Origin: Dermabacter sp. p3-SID358
GTDB taxonomy: Bacteria > Actinomycetota > Actinomycetes > Actinomycetales > Dermabacteraceae
Reading direction: 5' to 3'
Assembly (NCBI RefSeq): GCF_025147465.1
Contig: NZ_JALXOZ010000005.1
Span: 1 to 64,000 of the forward strand
Length of the DNA stretch: 64,000 nucleotides
Shown one piece after another: positions 23,695-32,095 of the stretch (its first letter is position 1; each line of letters begins with the position of its first letter). The translations under genes were made by a program, and so were the position numbers. The notes beneath the pieces were generated by a model. It made no database searches. It saw nothing but the letters and a program-made list of their open reading frames with translations, and was not told where the DNA came from.

Positions 23695-25917
23695 ATGAGC
23701 ACTCCCCACCATTCCGACAAGCACCCCGCTCCGGAAACAGACCACGCCTACCACCCGGATCATGCCAGCCACGAACACCACGCAGATGCCGACATCCATG
23801 GCCAGACGATGCCCCACGATCACCCGCACTCCGCCCTGAACGAAGACCACCACGTTCATGGTCACGGCGAACATGCCGGACACAGCACCGCAATGTTTCG
23901 GGACCGCTTCTGGTGGTCGCTGATTCTGTCCATTCCCGTCGTTATTTTCAGCCCAATGGTCGCCCACCTGCTCGGCTACCACCTCCCGGCATTCCCCGGA
24001 TCCACCTGGATCCCCCCGGTGCTGGGCACGATCATCTTCATCTACGGCGGAACGCCTTTCCTTAAGGGCGGATGGAAAGAACTGAAATCCCGCCAACCCG
24101 GGATGATGCTCCTGATCGCCATGGCTATCACCGTGGCGTTTGTCGCCTCCTGGGGCACCACTCTCGGGCTGGGCGGTTTTGACCTGGACTTCTGGTGGGA
24201 GCTGGCCCTGCTGGTGACCATCATGCTGCTGGGCCACTGGCTGGAGATGCGCGCTCTCGGGGCCGCGTCCTCCGCACTTGACGCGCTGGCTGCCCTGCTG
24301 CCGGATGAGGCCGAGAAAGTCATCGACGGGACCACCCGCACCGTGGCCATCTCCGAGCTGGTCGTCGACGACGTCGTGTTGGTGAGGGCCGGTGCCCGGG
24401 TGCCGGCCGACGGAACCATCCTCGACGGAGCCGCCGAATTCGATGAGGCGATGATCACGGGCGAATCCCGTCCCGTCTTCCGCGACACAGGCGACAAGGT
24501 GGTCGCCGGTACCGTGGCCACCGACAACACCGTCCGCATCCGGGTGGAGGCTACCGGCGGGGACACCGCCCTGGCCGGGATCCAACGCATGGTTGCCGAC
24601 GCCCAGGAGTCCTCCTCCCGGGCCCAGGCCCTGGCGGATCGGGCGGCGGCGTTGTTGTTCTGGTTCGCGCTGATCTCCGCTCTGATCACCGCGGTGGTGT
24701 GGACGATCATCGGCAGCCCGGACGATGCCGTGGTGCGCACGGTCACGGTGCTGGTCATCGCCTGTCCGCACGCCCTGGGCCTGGCGATTCCGCTGGTCAT
24801 TGCGATCTCCAGCGAGCGGGCCGCGAAATCCGGGGTGCTCATCAAGGATCGGATGGCGCTCGAGCGGATGCGCACCATCGACGTGGTGCTCTTCGACAAA
24901 ACCGGCACCCTGACCGAGGGTGCGCACGCGGTCACCGGTGTCGCGGCAGCTGTCGGCGTCACTGAGGGCGAGCTGCTGGCCCTGGCCGCCGCCGCGGAGG
25001 CCGACAGCGAGCACCCCGTGGCCCGCGCCATCGCGGCGGCCGCGGCCGCCCATCCCGAGGCCTCCCGTCGGCAAATCCGTGCAACTGGTTTCAGCGCCGC
25101 CTCCGGCCGGGGGGTCCGGGCCACTGTCGATGGCGCTGAGATCCTCGTGGGCGGGCCGAACATGCTGCGCGAGTTCAACCTCACCACCCCGGCCGAGCTC
25201 ACCGACACCACCAGCGCCTGGGCCGGGCGTGGGGCCGGTGTGCTCCATATTGTCCGCGACGGTCAGATCATCGGTGCGGTGGCCGTCGAGGACAAGATCC
25301 GCCCCGAATCCCGCGCCGCCGTGAAAGCCCTGCAGGACCGCGGGGTGAAGGTCGCGATGATCACCGGCGACGCCCAGCAGGTGGCCCACGCTGTCGGTCA
25401 GGACTTAGGCATTGATGAGGTCTTCGCCGAGGTCCTGCCCCAGGACAAAGACGCCAAGGTCACGCAGCTGCAGGACCGGGGTTTGAGCGTGGCCATGGTC
25501 GGTGACGGTGTCAATGACGCCCCCGCCCTGACCCGCGCGGAGGTCGGTATCGCCATCGGTGCCGGCACGGATGTGGCCTTGGAATCTGCCGGGGTGGTCC
25601 TCGCCAGTGATGACCCGCGGGCAGTGCTGTCGATGATTGAGCTGTCCCAGGCCAGCTACCGCAAGATGATCCAGAACCTTATCTGGGCCTCTGGCTACAA
25701 CATCCTCGCCGTGCCGCTGGCCGCTGGAGTGCTCGCCCCGATCGGATTCGTGCTGTCCCCGGCCGTGGGCGCGATCTTGATGTCTGCCTCGACCATCGTG
25801 GTGGCCCTGAACGCCCAGCTGTTGCGCCGCATTGATCTGGATCCGGCTCACCTGGCTCCGACCGAGTCGAAGGAGGAACACACCACGCCTACTCCGGCAT
25901 CCGGTGCCGTCCACTGA
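23695..25917 (+). CDS. copB: CopB-type copper P-type ATPase (CPH motif)
   Basis: A P1B-type ATPase of 740 residues. The N-terminus is a histidine-rich stretch (about residues 4-70, repeated H-x-H and DHxH patterns) in place of an HMA domain. The membrane motif is ACPHAL (near residue 357), DKTGT is near 400, SEHPVA follows in the N-domain and GDGVND is near 602. CPH ATPases with His-rich N-termini are the CopB group and are linked to Cu(II)/Cu(I) export. The ATG at 23695 has GGAAGGAA upstream. It complements CopA (CPC) at the left end of the window. Confidence 0.94.
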   Translation: MSTPHHSDKHPAPETDHAYHPDHASHEHHADADIHGQTMPHDHPHSALNEDHHVHGHGEHAGHSTAMFRDRFWWSLILSIPVVIFSPMVAHLLGYHLPAFPGSTWIPPVLGTIIFIYGGTPFLKGGWKELKSRQPGMMLLIAMAITVAFVASWGTTLGLGGFDLDFWWELALLVTIMLLGHWLEMRALGAASSALDALAALLPDEAEKVIDGTTRTVAISELVVDDVVLVRAGARVPADGTILDGAAEFDEAMITGESRPVFRDTGDKVVAGTVATDNTVRIRVEATGGDTALAGIQRMVADAQESSSRAQALADRAAALLFWFALISALITAVVWTIIGSPDDAVVRTVTVLVIACPHALGLAIPLVIAISSERAAKSGVLIKDRMALERMRTIDVVLFDKTGTLTEGAHAVTGVAAAVGVTEGELLALAAAAEADSEHPVARAIAAAAAAHPEASRRQIRATGFSAASGRGVRATVDGAEILVGGPNMLREFNLTTPAELTDTTSAWAGRGAGVLHIVRDGQIIGAVAVEDKIRPESRAAVKALQDRGVKVAMITGDAQQVAHAVGQDLGIDEVFAEVLPQDKDAKVTQLQDRGLSVAMVGDGVNDAPALTRAEVGIAIGAGTDVALESAGVVLASDDPRAVLSMIELSQASYRKMIQNLIWASGYNILAVPLAAGVLAPIGFVLSPAVGAILMSASTIVVALNAQLLRRIDLDPAHLAPTESKEEHTTPTPASGAVH

Positions 25918-25965
25918 TCCACCACTTCTCTCCACTGCCCCCATATGACCCTGAACGGCTCCACC

Positions 25966-26676
25966 ATGAAGCGCCCCCTTGTTCTTTCCGCTCTCGCCGT
26001 GGCCTCCACCCTGGCGCTGGCCGCCTGCGGTGAGGCCACCGAGTCAGGCAACACCGACGCCACCATCTCGGCCACCAGCACTGCGACGACTACCGCTGAG
26101 ACGACCGAGACCACCACGGCGACGACTGAGGCGGACGGGGAGATCTCCGCCGATCACAACGACGCGGACATCATGTTTGCCCAGATGATGATCCTTCATC
26201 ACCAGCAGGCCGTGGAGATGAGTGAGATGCTCCTGGCCAAGGAGGGTATCCCCGCCCAGGCCGTGGAGTTTGCCCAGGGGGTTATTGACGCCCAGGGACC
26301 GGAGATTGACCGGATGAACGCCATGCTCGAAGCCTGGGGCCAGCAGCCGGTCACCGACTCTGGGGGCATGGGGACCATGGACGAGATGGGTGGAATGGAT
26401 CACGGCGAGATGGGTGGCATGGATCACGGCGAGATGGGTGGCATGAGCGGGATGATGAGCCAGGAGGACATGACAGCCCTTGAGGAGGCCCAGGGCACCG
26501 AGGCTGCCCGTCTATACCTGGAGCAGATGACCGTCCACCACGAAGGTGCGGTCGACATGGCCCGTTACGAGGTTGCTGACGGCCAGAATCCCCATGCGAT
26601 CACCCTGGCCGAACAAATTATCAACGACCAGGAGGCCGAGATCGCCCAGATGCAGCAGATGCTCACCGCCCTATGA
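25966..26676 (+). CDS. DUF305 lipoprotein, His/Met-rich
   Basis: A 236-residue lipoprotein (signal KRPLVLSALAVASTLALAAC). A Thr/Ala/Glu-rich linker leads into DUF305, with the paired motifs MILHHQQAVEMSEM and TVHHEGAVDMARYE. The middle contains methionine/histidine repeats (GGMDHGEMGGMDHGEMGG). DUF305 proteins are often found near copper oxidases and ATPases and are ferritin-like helical. A copper-binding role outside the membrane is likely. The start at 25966 suits the signal peptide. ATG 25945 is the alternative, and neither has a strong ribosome-binding site. Confidence 0.85.
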   Translation: MKRPLVLSALAVASTLALAACGEATESGNTDATISATSTATTTAETTETTTATTEADGEISADHNDADIMFAQMMILHHQQAVEMSEMLLAKEGIPAQAVEFAQGVIDAQGPEIDRMNAMLEAWGQQPVTDSGGMGTMDEMGGMDHGEMGGMDHGEMGGMSGMMSQEDMTALEEAQGTEAARLYLEQMTVHHEGAVDMARYEVADGQNPHAITLAEQIINDQEAEIAQMQQMLTAL

Positions 26677-26842
26677 CAGGTCCCCGTCTTTTTCTGATCC
26701 CGAGGACAGGCATCTGAAAAAGAGGGATAACCGTGACGATTGCCACCTGCTGTGGGCGATGGGTCGTTGTCACCGCAGCGGGTGCACCGGGGTGGATGTT
26801 TTTTCTCCCTCTGGTCGCAAAACTGAGGAAGGGAAAGCTCCT

Positions 26843-26986
26843 GTGTCCAGACCCTTGGAGGACTACGCATTATTGTCCGATACTCACACGGCCGCCCTGG
26901 TCTGCCGGCAGGGCAGCATTGATTGTTGGGGGTGTCCCCCGAGTCGTGGAGACGGCGTTGGTGTCGAGTTCCGGTTCGACGTATAG
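26843..26986 (+). pseudogene. GH15-like gene start, truncated at a module border
   Basis: GTG preceded by GAGGAAGGG opens a frame VSRPLEDYALLSDTHTAALV followed by CRQGSID. This matches the very N-terminus of GH15 trehalase/glucoamylase-like proteins. After SID the reading continues CWGCPPSRGDGVG and runs into VEFRFDV-stop, copy E of the border repeat. About 28 residues of the original protein remain. It records a chromosomal or element gene cut by recombination. Confidence 0.6.
26966..26986 (+). repeat. Module-border repeat, copy E
   Basis: The 21 bp begin GAGTTCCGGTTCGACGTA and read EFRFDV-stop. They are followed within 15 bp by the second serine recombinase remnant. Together with copy D this brackets the copper module (18.07-26.97 kb). 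Confidence 0.75.
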
Positions 26987-26997
26987 CACTATTGAAG

Positions 26998-27260
26998 ACG
27001 TGCTATGGATCTCCATATCTCGCTCGATGCTGCAACGGTTGGTCTTGTCCTCGAGAGAGAGCGCGAGAGATGTGGCGTCATTGCCCAGCTGCGTGTCTGG
27101 TTGGTCGGGTCTATACGTGGATTAGTCGATCTCGGCCTCTAAGAAAGATGGAGACCGTCCTGATAACGACGCGCTCATGCGTTGGGACTGATACCGCCTC
27201 AGACGACAGGCCGCATAGCTCGACTACTGGATTTCGATTGCGACGATACCCGCGACTCGC
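26998..27260 (+). pseudogene. Degenerate second copy of the serine recombinase
   Basis: The sequence parallels the gene at 18090. CGTGCTATGGATCTCCATAT matches its first codons, and the segments ATCTCGCTCGATGCTGCAA and GTCGATCTCGGCCTCTAAGA are shared almost exactly. Further on come a TGGGAC (W-D) and a TACTGGATT (W-I) that match the two sites where the first copy has TAG. Several indels and stops destroy the frame. The rest up to 27341 shows no gene. Confidence 0.75.
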
Positions 27261-27341
27261 CGGTGGTCTACGGAAGCAGAACTCGAGTGCTCGCACCGTC
27301 ATGATTGGGCGGCTACGCCCTTGAGGTTGAGATTCTCAGGC

Positions 27342-29933
27342 TCAGTTCAAGCCGGCTCGTTCGGCCAAAACCTGGGCCGTCACCGAGCGTGAATCCGGAT
27401 GCATACCCTGCTGAGCGACTGCTGCCGGCGTCCCGGTGGCGAGGATCTTGCCGCCCTCGTCGCCTGCTCCCGGGCCGACGTCGATGACGTGGTCAGCCTG
27501 CGCGACCACCCGGAGGTCGTGCTCAATGACGACCACCGTGGCGCCGTCGTCGACCAGGCGACGCAGCTGGGCGAGCAAAAGATCAACGTCCGCCGGATGG
27601 AGCCCTGTCGTCGGCTCGTCCAAGAGGTACAGGCTGTGCTTGCGGCTGGTGCCGCGTTGCATTTCGGTGGCGAGCTTGATGCGCTGCGCCTCCCCGCCCG
27701 AGAGTTCCGGGGATCCCTGTCCCAGCCGCAGGTAGCCCAGGCCGAGTGCGTGCAGAAATTCGACGGTGCGCAGAATCCTCGGCTCCTCGACGAAGACCTC
27801 GAGCGCCTCGTCCACGGTGAGTGCCAAGATATCGGCGATGCTGCGGCCGCCCCACTGCACCTCAAGGATCTCCGGCTTGTAGCGCTTTCCGTGGCAGGCT
27901 GGGCAGGTGGTGTACGTGCCGGGCAGGAACACCAGCTCAACCTCGATGCTGCCCGCGCCATCGCACTCCGGGCAGCGGCCCTTTTTCGTGTTATAGGAAA
28001 AGTCCGACACCGACATGCCCCGCCTGTTTGCCTCAGGTGTGTCAGCAAACAGCCTGCGAACATGATCGAAAAGACCCGTGTAGGTCGCGACGGTGGAGCG
28101 CACCGTACGCCCGATCGGCTTCTGGGTGATGTGAACCAAACGACGGATGCTATCGATCCCCGTTGCGCTCTCCACCCGGAAATCCCGGGTCGGGTCGGAG
28201 CCTGCCGTGATGTCAGCATCCGGATCCTCGTCCGAGACCTCGTCGGCGCCGACCACCTGCTTAGCCGCGCGGGATGCCACGTCGGCCAGCACCCCGGTGA
28301 CCAGGGTGGATTTGCCGGAACCGGATACCCCCGTGACTGCGGTGAGTGCCCCTAGCGGGAAGTCCACATCGGCCCCGTCGAAGGCACGCGCGTGCACGCC
28401 GCGAAGGGCGATGGATTCACCACTTCCGGCCGGGGCGTCCGTCAGCTCGGGGAAGTCCTCGTTGAGGGCAGTAGCGGTGGGCGAGTCCAGCTGCTCGGCG
28501 TTGGCGCGGAACTGGTCAGTGGGGCCGGAGAACACCAGCTCCCCACCGCGTTCACCGGCGCGAGGGCCGATATCGACGATCCAATCGCATTTCGCCACCA
28601 GCGACATATCGTGCTCCACGAGAAGCACCGAATTGCCCGCGTCGATGAAGCGTTGCAGCAGCTCGGAGACCGCCTTCCGCTCCACGACGTGCAGGCCTGC
28701 CGAAGGCTCATCCAGCACATAAGTCGTGCCGAACAAGTTCGAGTTCAACTGGGAGGCCAGCCGCAGGCGCTGGTGCTCACCCGCGGACAAGCTGCGTGCT
28801 GGACGGGAGAGGCTCAGGTGCCCCAGCCCCAGCTCGATCGCTGCGCGCACCGTGGGCAGCACCTGATCTAGCAGTAGCTCTTCGGCCTCGTCGTGCTCGT
28901 TCCACTGCTGTTTCGCGATCCCCGCCAAGTGATCGAGGCGGTCTTCCAGCACACTCAGCAGGTCCTTCAATGCCAAGTCGTTGAATTCGTCGATGGCGTA
29001 GCCGGCGTAGGTGACCTTCAAGGTGTCCGGCTGGAAACCGCGGCCCTCGCACACCGGGCATATCGATGAATTCATGAAAGAGAGCACTCGGCGGCGGGTC
29101 TTATCCGATCCCGTCTCCGCCAGAGAGTCAGTGAGGTAGGTGGCGACCGAGCGCCATCTGCCTTGATATGACAGATGTACGGCGTTTTCGTCCCGAACCG
29201 GGTGGACGGTGACCACCGGCTGTTCGTCAGTGAACAGGATCCAGTTGCGATCCTCTTGCGGAATGTCCCGCCACGGAACGTCGAGCGGATAGCCGAGGGC
29301 ACCAAGGATGTCCCGGAAGTTCTTGCCCAACCACGCTCCCGGCCATGCCGCGATCGCGCCGTCCCGGATAGACAGGCTGGGATCCGGCACCATCGACTCT
29401 TCCGTCGGCCGGTGTATGGTCCGGGTGCCCTGGCACTCGGGACACATGCCGGTGGTGGTGTTAGGGGAGAAAGCGTCGGAGTGGAGCCTGCCGTATTCCA
29501 GCCGCTCGCGCATGCCGTCCGGGTAGCTGCCGGAGCGGGAAAAGAGCAGCCGAACACTATTCGAGATATTCGAAATCGTGCCCACCGAGGAGCGTGCCCC
29601 ACCCAGGGAGGTGGACTGCTGTAGGGCCACCGTCGGAGGCAGGCCCGTAACCGACCCGACGCGCGGGTTGACCGCGCCACCGATGAGACGTCGTGCGAAG
29701 GGCGCGACGGACTCCAAGTAGCGACGCTGCGCCTCCCCATGGATGGTGCCGAAGGCCAGGCTCGACTTGCCCGAACCCGATACGCCGGTGATCGCCACGA
29801 GCGTATCCCGGGGCAGGTCGACGTCGATGTGTTTCAGGTTGTGAAGGTGCGCATCGCGCACTCGGATCATGGGATCGTGACCCGCAGGTGCCGTAGTGCG
29901 TGGTGCCGGGGGCTCGGACGTGGAGTGGGTCAT
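27342..29933 (-). CDS. UvrA-like ABC-F/excinuclease-type ATPase
   Basis: An 863-residue protein with two ABC ATPase halves of the UvrA kind. The Walker A motifs are GVSGSGKSSLAFGT near the N-terminus and GVSGSGKSTLVTG in the second half. Zinc-type CxxC pairs appear as CPECQGT, CPVCEGRGF, CPECDGAGS and CPACHGKRY, with signatures LSAGEHQRLRLAS and LSGGEAQRIKLATE. It is about 80-100 residues shorter than true UvrA and fits the UvrA2/DrrC group, sometimes linked to resistance to DNA-binding drugs. ATG 29933 (MTHSTSEPP) is preferred to 29984. A TetR gene follows about 88 bp upstream on the same strand. Confidence 0.85.
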   Translation of the reverse strand: MTHSTSEPPAPRTTAPAGHDPMIRVRDAHLHNLKHIDVDLPRDTLVAITGVSGSGKSSLAFGTIHGEAQRRYLESVAPFARRLIGGAVNPRVGSVTGLPPTVALQQSTSLGGARSSVGTISNISNSVRLLFSRSGSYPDGMRERLEYGRLHSDAFSPNTTTGMCPECQGTRTIHRPTEESMVPDPSLSIRDGAIAAWPGAWLGKNFRDILGALGYPLDVPWRDIPQEDRNWILFTDEQPVVTVHPVRDENAVHLSYQGRWRSVATYLTDSLAETGSDKTRRRVLSFMNSSICPVCEGRGFQPDTLKVTYAGYAIDEFNDLALKDLLSVLEDRLDHLAGIAKQQWNEHDEAEELLLDQVLPTVRAAIELGLGHLSLSRPARSLSAGEHQRLRLASQLNSNLFGTTYVLDEPSAGLHVVERKAVSELLQRFIDAGNSVLLVEHDMSLVAKCDWIVDIGPRAGERGGELVFSGPTDQFRANAEQLDSPTATALNEDFPELTDAPAGSGESIALRGVHARAFDGADVDFPLGALTAVTGVSGSGKSTLVTGVLADVASRAAKQVVGADEVSDEDPDADITAGSDPTRDFRVESATGIDSIRRLVHITQKPIGRTVRSTVATYTGLFDHVRRLFADTPEANRRGMSVSDFSYNTKKGRCPECDGAGSIEVELVFLPGTYTTCPACHGKRYKPEILEVQWGGRSIADILALTVDEALEVFVEEPRILRTVEFLHALGLGYLRLGQGSPELSGGEAQRIKLATEMQRGTSRKHSLYLLDEPTTGLHPADVDLLLAQLRRLVDDGATVVVIEHDLRVVAQADHVIDVGPGAGDEGGKILATGTPAAVAQQGMHPDSRSVTAQVLAERAGLN

Positions 29934-30020
29934 GGTCGCTACTCTACCTAGCAAGCTGCGCCCTGGTCGGCGGCGCCTTGCCAATGGCAGTCGCGGGCGG
30001 CGCGTGGCCTTCCTGTCGTT

Positions 30021-30632
30021 CTAGACCTGAGACCGGGAAGGCTCCACGATCAGCGCGAGTCCCGCATCGAGGTCTGCCAGCAACTGCTGAGTCGAGTTTT
30101 TCGGGCCGTTGAGGTAGTCGATCGTGAGCCCGTTGACGAGTGCCGTGACCAAGCGAGCTCCTTGTTCAGGCGATAGTCGGCTGCTCAAGCTCTCATGCCG
30201 TTCAGCTGCCGCAAGCCCGTTGCTTACACGTGCTCGGAAGCGTTCCACTTCGGCGTCGTATAAGTCGGCTAGCCATTCGCGTGTGGAAGCGGCGGCGCCC
30301 ACGATAACCCACACTGCAGCGTCTTCACGCTGGACAGGACCAATCGGCAGGAGCTCGGCTAGGCGGCTGCGGATGACCGCGTGAAAGTCTGTCGCGTCGG
30401 TCTCTCGGAGCGCCCGCGACTCCTGCCGCTGAATAGACCGCATGAATGCTTTCGCGATGATGTCGTCCCGCGTTCCCATCTGATACTGGACAGTCCCGGG
30501 TGCGACCCCCGCCTCTGCCGCGACATTGCGAACACTCAAGGCATCGAGGCCCTGGTTGACCATCACTCGAATAGCAGCGTCGGCGATCAGTGCCGCTGTG
30601 CCGGTGAAGGGGATGTTGGGGTCAACGGGCAT
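30021..30632 (-). CDS. TetR-family regulator
   Basis: A 203-residue TetR-type repressor. The N-terminal helix-turn-helix is ALSVRNVAAEAGVAPGTVQY (about residues 31-50). The C-terminal part is a helical ligand-binding domain (WVIVGAAASTREWLADLY...). It is transcribed toward the UvrA-like gene and divergently from the GAP-family gene, with a palindromic operator at 30703-30744. It probably controls one or both neighbours in response to a small molecule. Confidence 0.88.
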   Translation of the reverse strand: MPVDPNIPFTGTAALIADAAIRVMVNQGLDALSVRNVAAEAGVAPGTVQYQMGTRDDIIAKAFMRSIQRQESRALRETDATDFHAVIRSRLAELLPIGPVQREDAAVWVIVGAAASTREWLADLYDAEVERFRARVSNGLAAAERHESLSSRLSPEQGARLVTALVNGLTIDYLNGPKNSTQQLLADLDAGLALIVEPSRSQV

Positions 30633-30702
30633 GAGTCTCCAATCTTGCGTGACCCAAGTGCTGCCAGCCGTTCGTTGCCTGGTTGCATCTCACTGAAACG
30701 TT

Positions 30703-30744
30703 CCATACGATCGTATCAATCGAAAAGTTCGTACAAATGTATGG
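30703..30744. promoter_or_regulatory. Candidate TetR operator
   Basis: ATACGATCGTAT (30705-30716) is a perfect 12-bp palindrome. It is contained in a wider inverted arrangement CCATAC (30703-30708) to GTATGG (30739-30744), with GTTCGTAC between. It lies between the TetR start (30632) and the divergent gene at 30829. Confidence 0.6.
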
Positions 30745-30828
30745 ATGTGGAGTCTCCTTCATCGTTCCGCAAGCTGAGGAGAGCATTCCCATGGCCGCGA
30801 TTTCCGTACCTGACCATTGGAGAACGTC

Positions 30829-31679
30829 ATGTCAGACTTTCTAGCCCTCGCTGGTCTCGCGCTCGTCGATAGCTTGAGCGTAGGAACTCTTGCATTCCTA
30901 TTGCTCTCATTTTTGTGTGGCGTCGAGTCCGTTTCGGCCTGTTGGGTGCATATCTCACGACGATTGGTGGAGCCTACTGCGGTCTCGGCATTGCTTTGCT
31001 GTTCGGTTTTGAAGCGGTAGTGCAGCGTTTTTCTGGAGTCGCCGAGGCCGATTGGTTCCGATGGGTGACTCTTGTTTTAGGTGTGGGGCTTTTCCTTTTT
31101 GGGGTGGCCGCCCCAAACCCTAAAAAGCAAGCAGCCAAGGGGTCTGAACCGGTCGAGCAGTCGTCTGTGGCGAGTGTCGACGCCGCTGCCACGTGGCATG
31201 AAGAATTGAGTGCACCTGAACGGGGGCCTGCCTCTGAAGCAAAACCAGGCACCGCTGCCGCAACTATTACCTCTGCCGCTGCGCTTCCTGACGCCGATGT
31301 CCGGGAGGGTCGGGCATTTCGCCTCGCTCGGGGTGTTTCGCTGACTGTGGGCGGTATGGTGGCGTTGGCGTTGGGAGCCGCCGTTGTAGAGGCGGCCACG
31401 ATGTTGCCCTATTTGGGTGCGATGGGGATTATCCAGTCCATGTCAGTGGGGGTGTCCAGCAAGATTGCACTGATTGTGGGTTACTGCGCCGTCATGATCT
31501 TGCCAGCGATTCTGATGAGCGTCATCGCGGGCGTCGCGGGGCCCGCTATTTTTCCGCGGCTGGAGCGTGCCATTGGCCGGCTGGAGTACGAAGCCAAGGT
31601 GACACTGCTGTGGATCGCGGCAATCGTTGGTTTTTATATGGCGTACAGGAGTGCGGTGCGGCTTGGGCTGATGGGCTGA
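30829..31679 (+). pseudogene. GAP-family membrane protein with a single-base frameshift
   Basis: The first 23 codons (MSDFLALAGLALVDSLSVGT) and the frame that resumes as PIALIFVWRRVRFGLLGAYL give a typical GAP (Sap, sulfolipid-addressing-type) membrane protein of about 280 residues when one C is added in the TTCC at 30895-30898. Six hydrophobic segments are seen, with a polar Pro/Ala/Glu loop in the middle. ATG 30829 has GGAGA upstream. The family is tied to export of lipids or small molecules. Frameshift, sequencing error or phase switching cannot be told apart here. It is divergent from the TetR gene. Confidence 0.7.
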
Positions 31680-32057
31680 GCGGCAGGTAGCAGTGCAATA
31701 CGGTCCGCCTTCGTCGACGCCTCCTTCTTAGGGGAGGGGCATGGGGGAGCTCGTGCGGCGTGAGTAGCGTGCCGTCGATAACTACCTACAGCAGTACTCG
31801 GTAGAGACGTAGAAAGTAGCCGTTGAGTTCGCGGACTTTGTTGCCGGTGAGCCAACTAACCGCCCCAGGTGAACGGCGCGTAAGTCAGTAACTCCCAAAC
31901 ATGTTGCGCTGCGGTTTTGGCTTAACGCCTCCCATGCAGCTCGCTCGATTGAGGCGAGCCGTCTGGATCAAACCACCGGGGGCGGATATCGAGTCCGGTT
32001 TCCGACGGCTGACGCAACGATGATCGCCACGGAAATGCCGGGTGTGAACGAATTAAG
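31680..32057. other. Non-coding region before the siderophore operon
   Basis: No gene is supported. The segment contains GCTCGATTGAGGCGAGC near 31942, which could form a small hairpin, but nothing else stands out. The promoter of the siderophore operon lies at its right end. Confidence 0.4.
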
Positions 32058-32076
32058 TAAGGTTAGTCTTGCTTAA
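32058..32076 (+). promoter_or_regulatory. DtxR/IdeR-type iron box
   Basis: TAAGGTTAGTCTTGCTTAA agrees in 14 of 19 positions with the DtxR consensus (TTAGGTTAGGCTAACCTAA). It is embedded in a longer AATTAAG...CTTAATT inverted repeat. It lies 20 bp before the first gene of the siderophore operon, so the operon is probably repressed by iron. Confidence 0.75.
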
Positions 32077-32095
32077 TTGTGGTACGGTTTTCGGC

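Noticed and set aside
23626..25389. 587-codon open frame on the minus strand opposite the CopB-type ATPase
   Set aside because: It is a GC-rich shadow of copB. Its translation is low in hydrophobic residues, rich in Gly, Asp, His and Arg, and matches no family.
354..25917. CopA and CopB-type ATPase as a simple gene duplication
   Set aside because: The metal motifs (CPC versus CPH), N-termini and neighbours differ, so they belong to different subfamilies.
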